A stretch of DNA of 64,000 bases from Pseudomonas sp. P8_229 (lineage in GTDB: Bacteria; Pseudomonadota; Gammaproteobacteria; Pseudomonadales; Pseudomonadaceae). Positions 1 through 11,021 of this stretch are shown in pieces (within the stretch, counting starts at the first letter, position 1; every line of letters starts with the position of its first letter). A program made the translations under genes and the position numbers. The DNA lies in assembly GCF_034008635.1 (NCBI RefSeq), contig NZ_CP125378.1, positions 5,332,501-5,396,500 on the forward strand, written 5' to 3'. The notes beneath the pieces were generated by a model. The model was given only the letters and a program-made list of their open reading frames with translations, was not told where the DNA came from and ran no database searches.

Positions 1-1028
1 CACTGATCGGCCCGTACATCTCGAAACTGGTTGATCAGCGTGGCCAAAGCCGTGTGCTGCCTGTCGTGACAACCTTCAGCATTGGCATGTTGCTGGCACT
101 GATCATTGCCGTCTACATGAGGGCGCCGGCGGCATTGCTTTTCGTTCTGGCCGCACTGGCCGGGACAATGCCCAGCATGCCGTCGATGATCAGGGCCCGC
201 TGGACGCAATTGTTCCGGGGCAAGCCGCAGCTGCACACGGCGTTCTCTCTGGATACGGTGCTGACTGAACTCGCTTACATCATCGGCCCGCCACTGGCGA
301 TCGGCCTGAGCGTGAGCTTTTTCGCCGAAGCCGGGCCCCTTGTCGCGGTCGCACTGCTGGCCGTCGGGGTGACGGCGTTTCTCCTGCAACGCCAGACTGA
401 ACCCAAGGTTGTTGTGGGTCATGCGATGCATACGGGCTCAACCCTGCGGATTCCTGGCGTTCCGACCATCGTGCTGGCGCTGTTGGCGATGGGCGCAATC
501 GGCGGCTCAATCGATGTCGCCGTTGTCGCCTTCGCCAATGCGCAAGACTGGCCAGGCTCAGCGACCTTCATTCTCGCAGCCTATGCGTTCGGATCGCTTG
601 TGGCTGGCCTGACGTTCGGCGCCTTGAAGGTTTCCGTGGCGATAGAAAAGCAGTTCTTTATCGGCATACTGGTCACGGCAATCACAGGCGTATTGCCCAT
701 GTTCTCTCCTGACGTTTATGTCCTCTCGGCGATGCTGTTTATCGCCGGCATATCGTTTGCACCCACGATGGTCGTGGTGATGAAGCTGGGGACGATCATC
801 ATCCCGCCGTCGAGGATCACTGAAGGGCTGACATGGATGACCACCGGCATCAGCATCGGGGTCGCACTTGGCGGCATGCTGGCGGGGTTGATCATCGACG
901 CTTACGGCGCTCGGGCAGGGTTTGGCGTATCGATTTTCGCGGGGGTGGTGATGGTGTCGGTCGTGCTGGTCGGGCTGCGTACATTGAGTGCCGTTGCAAC
1001 CAGAAGTGTTGAGCCGGCTTGCCCGTAA
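1..1028 (+). CDS. MFS transporter, 5' end outside window
   Basis: This is the C-terminal part (about 341 residues visible) of a major facilitator superfamily transporter of the cytoplasmic membrane. The reading frame is open from base 3, and the first visible residues (LIGPYISKLVDQRGQSR) resemble the loop between helices 2 and 3 of MFS proteins (GxxxD/RxxGxR). The true start is therefore upstream, and a GTG at 54 is not the start. The rest is a run of hydrophobic helices with a polar central loop near residues 120-140, as in 12-helix carriers. The substrate cannot be read from the sequence; sugar or drug efflux are possible. The gene ends just before a bidirectional terminator. Confidence 0.85.
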   Translation, partial: LIGPYISKLVDQRGQSRVLPVVTTFSIGMLLALIIAVYMRAPAALLFVLAALAGTMPSMPSMIRARWTQLFRGKPQLHTAFSLDTVLTELAYIIGPPLAIGLSVSFFAEAGPLVAVALLAVGVTAFLLQRQTEPKVVVGHAMHTGSTLRIPGVPTIVLALLAMGAIGGSIDVAVVAFANAQDWPGSATFILAAYAFGSLVAGLTFGALKVSVAIEKQFFIGILVTAITGVLPMFSPDVYVLSAMLFIAGISFAPTMVVVMKLGTIIIPPSRITEGLTWMTTGISIGVALGGMLAGLIIDAYGARAGFGVSIFAGVVMVSVVLVGLRTLSAVATRSVEPACP

Positions 1029-1050
1029 CGTGCTTTGTGGGAAGGCATTA

Positions 1051-1085
1051 AAAACCAGACCCGCCAAGTGCGGGTCTGGTTTTTT
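1051..1085. terminator. Bidirectional rho-independent terminator
   Basis: AACCAGACCCG, a 7-base loop, then CGGGTCTGGTT: an 11-bp perfect stem with T-runs on both strands. It sits between the MFS gene and the convergent uppP-like gene and can serve both. Confidence 0.9.
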
Positions 1086-1095
1086 GGGGTTCAAA

Positions 1096-1968
1096 TCAAC
1101 TCAACAGCCCGCTACTGACCGCAACGATCAGGAAGATCCCCAGCACCGCGCGGTAGATGACAAACGGCCAGGTGGAGAACTTCTCAAGAAAACGCATCAG
1201 GCCCCAGATCGCGAAGAACGCCGAAATGCTGGCGATCACCAGACCGAACAGCAGATGCCCCCAGACTGACGCGGGAAGGTCGGCATGGAACAGCACCCAC
1301 AGCTCTTTCAGGCCCGCGAGCGCAATCGCCGGCAAACCCAGCAGAAACGAGAACCGCGCCGCTTCTTCACGTTTGAAGTCGAGGAACAGTGCCGCCGTCA
1401 GCGTCGATCCTGAGCGTGACACCCCGGGAATCAGCGCGCCGATCTGCGCAATCCCGACGATCAGCGCATCACGCAGACGCATCTCGCCCACCGTGCGGCG
1501 ATGGCGGCACGTAAGCTCGGCAGCGGCCAGCAGAATCGCCATGACCACGCAGGAGATCCCGATCACCATCAGGCCGCGCAGGGGCGAGTTGCAGGCATTG
1601 AGCGTCGAAGACAGCGCTATGCCGGCGATACCGATGGGAATCGTTGCCAGCACGATGGCCACTGCGAGGATGAACCATTGATTGTTGAAGTCACGCTGAC
1701 GCACTGCCTCGACGCTGCCGCCAACCACCTGCCGGACGTCACGCCAAAAATAACTGACCACCGCCGCCAGTGCGGCGAGTTGCATCGCTGCAGAAAACGC
1801 CGAGCCGGGATCCGGCCAGCCGAGCAGGGCCGGGACGATGCGCATGTGCGCGGTGGAGGAAACAGGCAGTAACTCGGTGATGCCTTGAATGATGCCGAGG
1901 ATGCCGATCTGCAGGTAATCCAGAGAGGCAAAGCCGATATCAAGGCCGGTAGAACAGATGTTGGTCAA
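1096..1968 (-). CDS. uppP: Undecaprenyl-diphosphate phosphatase, UppP/BacA family
   Basis: Integral membrane enzyme that dephosphorylates undecaprenyl pyrophosphate to recycle the lipid carrier for peptidoglycan and other envelope polymers; the family is linked to bacitracin resistance. The two family signatures are visible: (E/Q)xxxE as QGITE inside QGITELLPVSSTAH near residue 28, and PGxSRSxxT as PGVSRSGST near residue 180. Its 290 residues are slightly longer than the usual 265-280. The frame begins with TTG at 1968, preceded by an AGGATAAG Shine-Dalgarno-like stretch; no ATG lies before the first signature, so TTG is the likely start. This may be the second UppP paralogue of the organism, which would have to be checked. 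Confidence 0.85.
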   Translation of the reverse strand: MTNICSTGLDIGFASLDYLQIGILGIIQGITELLPVSSTAHMRIVPALLGWPDPGSAFSAAMQLAALAAVVSYFWRDVRQVVGGSVEAVRQRDFNNQWFILAVAIVLATIPIGIAGIALSSTLNACNSPLRGLMVIGISCVVMAILLAAAELTCRHRRTVGEMRLRDALIVGIAQIGALIPGVSRSGSTLTAALFLDFKREEAARFSFLLGLPAIALAGLKELWVLFHADLPASVWGHLLFGLVIASISAFFAIWGLMRFLEKFSTWPFVIYRAVLGIFLIVAVSSGLLS

Positions 1969-2103
1969 AGCACTTATCCTGTGAGAATAAGAAAGGAGGG
2001 AGGTGTCTGGATCAAAGGCATGGCGAAAAGCTGAAACATTTCGTCATAGTCTAGTCGGTTCGGTCAATGGGGGCGGTTTGATAGTTCTGCGCTGACCGGG
2101 CTA

Positions 2104-2206
2104 AAGCTTTCGCGAGCAAGCCCGCTCCCACATTGGATTTTTGTCATATCTGATTCTTGTGTACGACACTGATCCCTGTGGGAGCGGGCTTGCTCGCGAA
2201 GAGGCC
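2104..2206. repeat. REP doublet (GTGGGAGCGGGCTTGCTCGCGAA type)
   Basis: Two inverted copies of the Pseudomonas REP core, at 2109-2136 and 2174-2203, face each other across a short spacer. They lie between the uppP start and the 3' end of the sigma-54 activator gene. Confidence 0.85.
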
Positions 2207-2221
2207 CGCCCAGTCAGCCTG

Positions 2222-4072
2222 TCACTCAGCCTGGCGCAACCGCTTGTAAAGGGTATTTCGGCTAACCCCCAACCGCCGCGCCAGATGCGAAATATTGCCC
2301 CCGGCCGCCAACAACTCCCGGTTCAACGCCTCGCTATCATTCAGATCAACCCCCAGCGGCTGCGCCACCTCCACCGGCTCCATCTCCAGATCGACAAAAA
2401 AATCATCCGGTAAATGCTCCGGTCGCACCGGTTGCTCCTCGGCCATCGCCAGTGCCACCTGCATCACGCTGCTGACCTGGCGCAGATTGCCTGGCCACGG
2501 ATGCCGGCTGAATAACTCCAGCACCTCGCGGCTCAGCCCGGCCCATTGCGTCGGTTCACGATGCTGCTCCCACAGGCGTTTGAACAACGCCTCCCTGTCG
2601 CTGCGTTCGCGCAACGGCGGCAGCTCCAGGGTCAGGCCGCCGATGCGGTAATACAGATCCTCGCGAAAGCGCCCCAATTGCACCTGTTCACGCAGCGAAC
2701 GGTTGGTCGCCGAGATGATCCGCAGATCCACCGCGAACAACTCGCTGCTGCCCACCGGCTGCACGCAGCGCTCCTGCAACACCCGCAGCAGCCGCGCCTG
2801 AGTCGGCAGCGGCATGTCGCCGATTTCGTCGAGAAACAACGTGCCTTTGTCAGCCTTGCGGATCAGGCCGATGCTGCCTTTCTGGTTGGCACCGGTGAAC
2901 GCGCCTTTTTCGTAGCCGAACAGTTCTGATTCCACCAGTTCAGCGGGGATCGCTGCGCAGTTGACGGCAATGAACGCCTGTTTGCTGCGCGAGCTGGCTT
3001 GATGCAAGGCTTTGACGAAGACCTCCTTGCCGACCCCGGTTTCGCCGTGGATCAGCAGCGGGATGTCTTTTTCCAACAGGCGCTCGGCCTGGCGCACGGC
3101 TTTTTCCACGCGGCTGTCGCCAAAGTGCAAGGCGTTGAGGCTGATTGCCCCCGGCGGCGCTTTGGTCGGCGTTGGCGCGGGTTTGGGTTCGGCAAATACC
3201 CGAGGCTGAATCGGCGCCTGTTTCGGTCGCTTCAATAAACACTGGAAGCGGTTGCGTCCCGAGGTCTGCAGGGCGAACGGCAAGCCGTCGGGCTGGTTCA
3301 TCAGCTCCAGCAGCGACACGTTGAACAGGCTCTCGACACTGACCCGCGACAGGCGCACGCCGAGCAGATTGTCCGCCCGGCGATTGGCCGATAGCACCTG
3401 ACCGCTCTCATCGAAAATCAACAACCCGGCCCACTGACTGTCGAGGTTGTTCAACCCGGTGTTGAAGGTCAGTTGAAAGTGCTGGCCGTGGAACAGGTTG
3501 AGGATCAACCGGTTCTCCACGGTCTGACTCATCATCTTGACCATGCCCAGGGTGTGCGAGGGCGGCAGATAGCTGTCGCTGGACACGTCAAGCACTGCGA
3601 TTACCTTGCGTTCGGCGTCGAAAATCGGTGCGGCGGAACCGGTCATGAAACGGTTGGCCTTGAGGAAATGCTCGTCGTGCTCGATGTGCACCGCTTGTTC
3701 GCAGGCCAGCGCTGTGCCGATCGCATTGGTGCCGCTGGCGCGTTCCATCCAGCTCGCCCCGGCGCTGAAACCTCGGGCCAGGCTTGGCTCGATAAACCGC
3801 TGGGTGCCCCACGACGTCAGCACCTGGCCCTGATTGTCAGCGAGCATGATCAGGCAGTTGGAGTTGCTCAGGATGTTCTCGTAGTAGGGCAGGACTTCCT
3901 GATGGGTGGTCTGCACCAGCGAGTGGTGACGGTCGAGCAACTGCGCGATGCCGCTGGCAGGCAATTGATCGAAGGCCGGAGCGCTTTGATGGTTGAGACC
4001 GAAGGCGCGGCAACGTTGCCAGGAAGTCTGGACGAGCGCGTCGTGGGACAACGGCGGGGCAGGTGCGGCCAT
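2222..4072 (-). CDS. Sigma-54-dependent transcriptional activator, AcoR type
   Basis: A 616-residue bacterial enhancer-binding protein that should open promoters bound by RNA polymerase with RpoN. An N-terminal GAF-like sensor (about residues 60-190) contains the AcoR-family stretch ERASGTNAIGTAL. A PAS-like segment follows (about 210-280), then an AAA+ domain (about 316-550) with Walker A GETGVGKE at 343-350 and the sigma-54 contact loop GAFTGA at 390-395. A Fis-type helix-turn-helix closes the protein (NISHLARRLGVSRNTLYKRL). No receiver domain is present, so the signal is probably a ligand bound by the N-terminal region. It is divergent from the ABC importer operon, whose promoter looks sigma-54 type, so that operon is the likely target. 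The effector is unknown. Confidence 0.9.
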   Translation of the reverse strand: MAAPAPPLSHDALVQTSWQRCRAFGLNHQSAPAFDQLPASGIAQLLDRHHSLVQTTHQEVLPYYENILSNSNCLIMLADNQGQVLTSWGTQRFIEPSLARGFSAGASWMERASGTNAIGTALACEQAVHIEHDEHFLKANRFMTGSAAPIFDAERKVIAVLDVSSDSYLPPSHTLGMVKMMSQTVENRLILNLFHGQHFQLTFNTGLNNLDSQWAGLLIFDESGQVLSANRRADNLLGVRLSRVSVESLFNVSLLELMNQPDGLPFALQTSGRNRFQCLLKRPKQAPIQPRVFAEPKPAPTPTKAPPGAISLNALHFGDSRVEKAVRQAERLLEKDIPLLIHGETGVGKEVFVKALHQASSRSKQAFIAVNCAAIPAELVESELFGYEKGAFTGANQKGSIGLIRKADKGTLFLDEIGDMPLPTQARLLRVLQERCVQPVGSSELFAVDLRIISATNRSLREQVQLGRFREDLYYRIGGLTLELPPLRERSDREALFKRLWEQHREPTQWAGLSREVLELFSRHPWPGNLRQVSSVMQVALAMAEEQPVRPEHLPDDFFVDLEMEPVEVAQPLGVDLNDSEALNRELLAAGGNISHLARRLGVSRNTLYKRLRQAE

Positions 4073-4140
4073 GGCGGTACGCCTCTGATGCAGCGATTTT
4101 TATTGTTGTTATGAACCCAATATTTGAAACACCACAAATC

Positions 4141-4235
4141 CCCTGTAGGAGTGAGCCTGCTCGCGATAGCGGTCTATCAAACGGATTTGCATTGACTGAC
4201 ACACGGCTATCGCGAGCAGGCTCACTCCTACAGGG
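4141..4235. repeat. REP doublet (TGTAGGAGTGAGCCTGCTCGCGATAGC type)
   Basis: Near-perfect inverted copies at the two ends (CTGTAGGAGTGAGCC... and ...GGCTCACTCCTACAG) surround a spacer of about 40 bases. It lies in the divergent intergenic region, upstream of the candidate activator sites. Confidence 0.9.
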
Positions 4236-4281
4236 ATCTTCGGTGTTCATGAGATCGGGCAAAAAAGCGTTCATAGAGTGT

Positions 4282-4340
4282 TGTTCACGATTGTTCATTG
4301 TCAATCGCCTAATTGTTCAAATGTGTTCAGCAATGAACAC
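4282..4340. promoter_or_regulatory. Phased TGTTCA array, candidate upstream activator sites
   Basis: TGTTCA occurs at 4282, 4292, 4314 and 4324, and its complement TGAACA at 4334. Successive spacings are 10, 22, 10 and 10, about whole helical turns. The last two form a dyad, GTGTTC-N6-GAACAC, at 4323-4340. The array lies about 55-110 bp upstream of the sigma-54 promoter, where enhancer-binding proteins usually bind, next to a divergent activator gene. That this activator binds here is inference. Confidence 0.6.
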
Positions 4341-4393
4341 CCGTCTTCCGCGTTTTCGGCACTTTTCACGACAAATCAACCACTTGCCATTTC

Positions 4394-4409
4394 TGGCACG
4401 AATGTCGCT
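4394..4409 (+). promoter_or_regulatory. Sigma-54 (-24/-12) promoter of the ABC importer operon
   Basis: TGGCACGAATGTCGCT matches the consensus TGGCACR-N4-TTGCW at all but one position. The invariant GG (4395-4396) and GC (4407-4408) are exactly 12 bases apart. It ends 44 bases before the first ATG of the operon. Confidence 0.75.
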
Positions 4410-4453
4410 CTGCTGCACAGGTCGCTTGACTCCAATAATAAAAAGGCCGAGCC

Positions 4454-5547
4454 ATGTCACTCACCCTGGAGCACGTCAGCCGTACCGTCGAGGGCCAGAC
4501 CTGGATCGACGATGCGTGCCTGAAATTCGAACCCGGATCCTTCAACGTTCTGCTCGGGCGGACCCTGTCCGGCAAGACCAGCCTGATGCGATTAATGGCC
4601 GGGCTCGATAAGCCCGACAGCGGCCGCATCCTGATGAACGGCGTCGACGTCACCCAACGGCCGGTGCGTCTGCGCAACGTGTCGATGGTCTATCAGCAGT
4701 TCATCAACTACCCGACCATGACCGTGTTCGAAAACATCGCCTCGCCGTTGCGTCAGGCCGGTGTCGCCAAGGAACTCATCCACAGCAAGGTCGAAGAAAC
4801 CGCGCGGATGCTGCGCATCGAGAAGTTCCTGCAGCGCTTTCCACTGGAGCTTTCCGGCGGCCAGCAGCAGCGCACGGCCATGGCCCGGGCGCTGGTCAAG
4901 GATGCCGAACTGATTCTGTTCGATGAGCCGCTGGTCAACCTCGATTACAAGCTGCGCGAAGAACTGCGCCAGGAAATGCGCGAGCTGTTCAAGGCGCGCC
5001 ACACCATCGCCATCTACGCCACCACCGAACCCAACGAAGCGCTGGCACTCGGCGGCACCACGACGATTCTTCACGAAGGCCGAGTGATTCAGAGCGGCCC
5101 GTCGACTTCGGTGTATCACCAGCCGCAAACCGTGCTCGCCGCCGAATTGTTCTCCGAACCACCGATCAACCTGATGCCCGGGCGCATCGCCGGTAACGAA
5201 GTCAGTTTCGCCAACTTTGTGCACTTCCCGTTGAACGTCGATCTGCGCCCGGTGGGCGAGGGCGAGTTCCGTTTTGGTGTGCGTCCCAGCCACATCTCGT
5301 TGGTGCCGAGCAACGATGACGACCTCGAACTGGCGGTCACCGTCGAAGTCGCCGAGATCAGCGGTTCGGAAACCTTCCTGCACGTGCGCAACGAGCATTT
5401 CCTGTTGGTGCTGCACCTGCCCGGCGTTCACGAATACGACGTCGATGCGCCGATCCGCATTTACATCCCGACCCACAAACTGTTTGTTTTCGATGCGCAG
5501 GGCCGTCTGGTGCAAGCACCGGGCCAACGTGTCGCGAGGGTTGCCTG

Positions 5548-5548
<1 letters not shown>
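4454..5548 (+). CDS. glpS: ABC importer ATPase, GlpS-like
   Basis: One of two ATPase subunits (364 residues) of a carbohydrate/polyol-type ABC importer resembling the rhizobial glycerol system GlpSTPQUV. The signature LSGGQQQR (133-140) and Walker B LILFDE (153-158) are canonical. Walker A is GRTLSGKT (35-42) rather than GxSGxGK(S/T), and the switch position is Thr191 (YATTEPNEA) where His is normal. A C-terminal regulatory (TOBE/OB) region follows from about residue 240. Its partner shows the complementary pattern, so the pair probably forms one active and one degenerate ATP site. Its TGA overlaps the ATG of the next gene. The glycerol assignment is by resemblance; other polyols are possible. 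Confidence 0.8.
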
Positions 5549-6659
<1,111 letters not shown>

Positions 6660-6663
<4 letters not shown>

Positions 6664-7526
6664 ACAAGGTGCAGAACAACAAGGCCTGGTGGCTGGTGTT
6701 GCCGGTGTTTCTGCTGGTGGCGTTCAGCGCGGTGATCCCGATGATGACCGTGGTCAACTACTCGGTGCAGGACATCTTCGACCAGTCCAGCCGCTACTTC
6801 GTCGGTGCCGACTGGTACAAGCAGGTGCTGCTCGATCCGCGTTTGCATGACTCGTTGTTGCGCCAGTTCATCTACTCGGCGTGCGTGCTGCTGATTGAAA
6901 TTCCGCTGGGTATCGGCATCGCCCTGACCATGCCGACCAAGGGCCGCTGGTCGTCGGTGGTGCTGATCATTCTGGCGATTCCGTTGCTGATCCCGTGGAA
7001 TGTGGTCGGCACCATCTGGCAGATCTTCGGCCGTGCCGACATTGGTCTGCTCGGGTCGAGCCTGAATGCGCTGGGTATCAGCTACAACTACGCGGCCAAC
7101 ACCATGGACGCCTGGGTGACGGTGCTGGTGATGGACGTCTGGCACTGGACCTCGTTAGTGGCGTTGCTGTGTTTTTCCGGGCTGCGAGCGATTCCCGATG
7201 TGTATTACCAGGCGGCGCGGATTGATCGAGCCTCGGCCTGGGCGGTGTTCCGGCACATTCAATTGCCGAAGCTGAAAAGCGTGTTGCTGATCGCGGTGAT
7301 GCTGCGCTTCATGGACAGTTTCATGATCTACACCGAGCCGTTCGTACTCACCGGCGGCGGGCCGGGCAATGCCACGACCTTCCTCAGTCAGACCTTGACG
7401 CAGATGGCCGTCGGCCAATTCGATCTGGGGCCGGCGGCGGCGTTTTCGCTGGTGTACTTCCTGATCATCCTGCTGGTCTCGTGGCTGTTCTACACCGCCA
7501 TGACCCATTCCGACGCCAACCGCTGA
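6660..7526 (+). CDS. glpP: ABC importer permease, GlpP-like
   Basis: Inner-membrane permease of 288 residues. The start at 6660 (MNKVQNNKAWW) overlaps the stop of the preceding ATPase as ATGA, so an upstream in-frame start is not needed. Six hydrophobic helices are visible. The EAA-like cytoplasmic loop reads YYQAARIDRASAWAVFRHIQLP (in two parts YYQAARIDRASAW / AVFRHIQLP), the contact site for the ATPases. The C-terminal part contains the GGGPGNATTFLS element typical of MalF/UgpA-type sugar permeases. It pairs with the next permease to form the channel. Confidence 0.82.
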
Positions 7527-7535
7527 GGCCCGGCC

Positions 7536-8336
<801 letters not shown>

Positions 8337-8343
8337 GGAACGC

Positions 8344-8619
8344 ATGATGGAATGGATGAGCTGGACCACCCCCACGGCGGGGTTCTTTATCGCCATCGGC
8401 CTGCTGCTGGTGGGCATGACCACTTGGGAATTGCGTTCGCCGAGCATCCTGCGGCGAGGTTTTCTGCCGATTGCCACCACCCGTGGCGATCGCTTGTTCA
8501 TCGGTCTTCTCGGCAGCGCCTACCTGCATCTGCTGGTAATCGGCGTCACCGACTGGAGCATCTGGGTGGCGTCCGCGTTGTCCCTGGTGTGGCTGTTGGC
8601 TGTGATGCGCTGGGGCTAG
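8344..8619 (+). CDS. glpU: DUF2160 small membrane protein, GlpU-like
   Basis: A 91-residue protein with two or three hydrophobic helices (FFIAIGLLLVGMTTW; LLGSAYLHLLVIGVTDWSIW; WVASALSLVWLLAVMRWG) and a short basic loop (SILRRGFLPIATTRGDR). It fits DUF2160, a family found inside glycerol-type ABC operons between the permeases and the binding protein; rhizobial glpU is the named example as I recall. Its role is unknown; a permease accessory is plausible. The ATG at 8344 follows the glpQ stop by 7 bases, so it is co-translated. Confidence 0.7.
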   Translation: MMEWMSWTTPTAGFFIAIGLLLVGMTTWELRSPSILRRGFLPIATTRGDRLFIGLLGSAYLHLLVIGVTDWSIWVASALSLVWLLAVMRWG

Positions 8620-8666
8620 TCGAGTCGCTCGGCAATCGTGCTCCGAAACTCTAACTGGAGGTCTCT

Positions 8667-10409
8667 ATGTTCGATAAAAACAATAAGCTGCGACATAGCA
8701 TTTCATTGGCAGCCATGCTGGCACTCAGCGGTTTGAGCGCATCTGCCTGGGCCGATGCCTATGAAGACGCTGCGAAAAAATGGATCGGCAGCGAATTCAA
8801 ACCGTCGACCCTGACGGCCGATCAGCAGCTCGAAGAACTGAAGTGGTTCATCAAGGCCGCCGAGCCGTTTCGCGGCATGGAAATCAAAGTGGTTTCCGAG
8901 ACCCTGACCACCCACGAATACGAGTCCAAGGTGCTGGCCAAGGCCTTCACCGAAATCACCGGGATCAAACTCACCCACGACCTGCTGCAAGAAGGCGACG
9001 TGGTGGAGAAAATGCAGACAGTGATGCAGTCGGACAAGAACATCTACGACGGCTGGGTCAACGACTCGGACCTGATCGGTACGCACTTTCGCTACGGCAA
9101 GACCGAATCGATCACCGACCTGATGGCCAACGAAGGCAAGAATTTCACCTCGCCGACCCTCGATATCAAGGACTTCATCGGCATCTCGTTCACCACCGCG
9201 CCGGACGGCAAGATCTATCAACTGCCTGATCAGCAGTTCGCCAACCTCTACTGGTTCCGCGCCGACTGGTTTGAGCGTACCGATCTGAAAGCCAAGTTCA
9301 AGGAAAAGTACGGCTACGAACTCGGTGTGCCGGTGAACTGGTCGGCCTATGAAGACATCGCCAAATTCTTCAGCGAAGACGTCAAGGAAATCGACGGCAA
9401 GCGCGTCTACGGGCACATGGACTACGGCAAGAAAGACCCGTCGCTCGGCTGGCGTTTCACCGATGCCTGGTTCTCCATGGCCGGTGGTGGCGACAAGGGT
9501 CTGCCCAACGGTTTGCCGGTGGACGAATGGGGTATTCGCGTCGAGGACTGCCATCCGGTCGGTTCCAGCGTGACTCGTGGCGGCGACACCAACGGCCCGG
9601 CCGCCGTGTTCGCTACGCAGAAATACGTCGACTGGCTCAAGGCTTATGCACCGCCGGAAGCGGCGGGCATGACCTTCTCCGAGTCCGGCCCGGTGCCGTC
9701 GCAGGGCAACATCGCCCAGCAGATCTTCTGGTACACCGCGTTCACCGCCGACATGACCAAACCGGGCCTGCCGGTGGTCAACGCCGACGGCACGCCGAAA
9801 TGGCGCATGGCGCCATCGCCGCGCGGACCGTATTGGGAAGAGGGCATGAAGCTCGGTTATCAGGACGTGGGTTCGTGGACGTTCATGAAATCCACGCCTG
9901 AGAAACAGAAACTGGCGGCGTGGCTGTATGCGCAGTTCGTGACTTCGAAAACCGTATCGCTGAAGAAAACCATTGTGGGTCTGACGCCGATTCGCGAGTC
10001 GGACATCAACTCGCAGGCAATGACCGATCTGGCGCCGAAACTCGGTGGCCTGGTCGAGTTCTACCGCAGCCCGGCCCGCGTGCAATGGACCCCGACCGGG
10101 ACTAACGTGCCGGACTATCCGCGTCTGGCGCAATTGTGGTGGAGCCACATCGCCGAAGCGGCCAGCGGCGAGAAAACCCCGCAGCAGGCGCTGGATGGCC
10201 TGGCCAAGGATCAGGACGCGATCATGACGCGCCTCGAACGCTCCAAGGCCCAGGCCACTTGCGCACCGAAGATGAACCCGGAACGCGACGCGCAGTACTG
10301 GTTCGATCAGCCGGGCGCACCGAAGCCGAAACTGGCCAACGAGAAGCCCCAGGGCGAGACTGTGAGCTACAACCAACTGCTGAAATCATGGGCGGATGCG
10401 CGCAAGTGA
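8667..10409 (+). CDS. glpV: ABC importer periplasmic binding protein, GlpV-like
   Basis: A large solute-binding protein of 580 residues, last gene of the importer operon. Residues 1-29 form a Sec signal peptide (HSISLAAMLALSGLSASAWA, cleavage probably before DAYED). The mature part has the extracellular binding protein family 1 layout but is longer than the usual 400-450 residues, as in the glycerol GlpV type. A strong TGGAGG ribosome site precedes the ATG. The terminator at 10430-10457 closes the operon. Confidence 0.8.
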   Translation: MFDKNNKLRHSISLAAMLALSGLSASAWADAYEDAAKKWIGSEFKPSTLTADQQLEELKWFIKAAEPFRGMEIKVVSETLTTHEYESKVLAKAFTEITGIKLTHDLLQEGDVVEKMQTVMQSDKNIYDGWVNDSDLIGTHFRYGKTESITDLMANEGKNFTSPTLDIKDFIGISFTTAPDGKIYQLPDQQFANLYWFRADWFERTDLKAKFKEKYGYELGVPVNWSAYEDIAKFFSEDVKEIDGKRVYGHMDYGKKDPSLGWRFTDAWFSMAGGGDKGLPNGLPVDEWGIRVEDCHPVGSSVTRGGDTNGPAAVFATQKYVDWLKAYAPPEAAGMTFSESGPVPSQGNIAQQIFWYTAFTADMTKPGLPVVNADGTPKWRMAPSPRGPYWEEGMKLGYQDVGSWTFMKSTPEKQKLAAWLYAQFVTSKTVSLKKTIVGLTPIRESDINSQAMTDLAPKLGGLVEFYRSPARVQWTPTGTNVPDYPRLAQLWWSHIAEAASGEKTPQQALDGLAKDQDAIMTRLERSKAQATCAPKMNPERDAQYWFDQPGAPKPKLANEKPQGETVSYNQLLKSWADARK

Positions 10410-10429
10410 TGGCTGATGTGTAAAAGGCG

Positions 10430-10457
10430 AACGGCACCGGAAGGTGCCGTTTTCTTT
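10430..10457 (+). terminator. Rho-independent terminator after glpV-like gene
   Basis: AACGGCACC-GGAA-GGTGCCGTT followed by TTTCTTT: a 9-bp perfect stem 20 bases after the stop. Confidence 0.88.
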
Positions 10458-10470
10458 ACTGCCTGATCTA

Positions 10471-10573
10471 CCGCTTTCGCGAGCAGGCTCGCTCCCACAG
10501 AGGTTCGCGGCGTACACCGCATCTGTGAACGACACAAAAACCTGTAGGCCTTCGCCTGCTCGCGATAGCGGCG
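10471..10573. repeat. REP doublet, mixed type
   Basis: A GCTTTCGCGAGCAGGCTCGC-type half at 10474-10500 and an inverted GCCTGCTCGCGATAGCGG half ending at 10573. The second half is diverged (CTGTAGGCCTTCGCC). Confidence 0.75.
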
Positions 10574-10643
10574 TGTCAGACGAAAAAGATATCGACTGAC
10601 GCGCCGCCAGCATTGATGTGTGCCGGTACTGGATGTGTCTTGA

Positions 10644-11021
10644 TCAGACCAGAACAGCCAGATCGGTGTAGCGAGCAACCAAAGCATCAGCCGTGAGCAA
10701 CTTCATCGGTTCGGTCATTGCTGTGGCCACGATAATGCGGTCAAACGGATCGCGATGATGGTGCTCAAGATCCTTCACGGCGATGGCGTGCTCTGCAGTC
10801 ACTGGCAGTTCGATAAAGCCACTGTCGAGACAATATTGGCGGATTTCTTCCAGATCAACATTCAGCTTGCCGAGCCCGACCTTGATCGCCATTTCCCAGA
10901 AGGTGGCGGCACTGATGTAGATTTCGGCGGCGTTCTCAATCAGTTTTCTGGCTTTGCCGGACAGTCTGGCGTCATCACTGAGCGTCCAGAGCAAAATGTG
11001 CGTGTCGAGCAGAAGCCTCAT
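10644..11021 (-). CDS. PIN-domain toxin, VapC family
   Basis: A 125-residue PIN-domain ribonuclease, the toxin of a type II toxin-antitoxin pair. The acidic metal-binding residues are visible: D6 in the N-terminal LLLDTHILLW, a Glu in ATFWEMAIKVGLGKL, and Asp in the C-terminal DPFDRIIVATAM. The length is typical. It starts 4 bases inside the end of the antitoxin gene (11018), so the two are translationally coupled, antitoxin first. The substrate is not known; VapC proteins usually cleave tRNA or rRNA. Confidence 0.85.
   Translation of the reverse strand: MRLLLDTHILLWTLSDDARLSGKARKLIENAAEIYISAATFWEMAIKVGLGKLNVDLEEIRQYCLDSGFIELPVTAEHAIAVKDLEHHHRDPFDRIIVATAMTEPMKLLTADALVARYTDLAVLV

Noticed and set aside
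988..1269. 93-codon frame across the MFS/uppP terminator
   Set aside because: It spans the bidirectional terminator and overlaps uppP antisense; composition is not protein-like.
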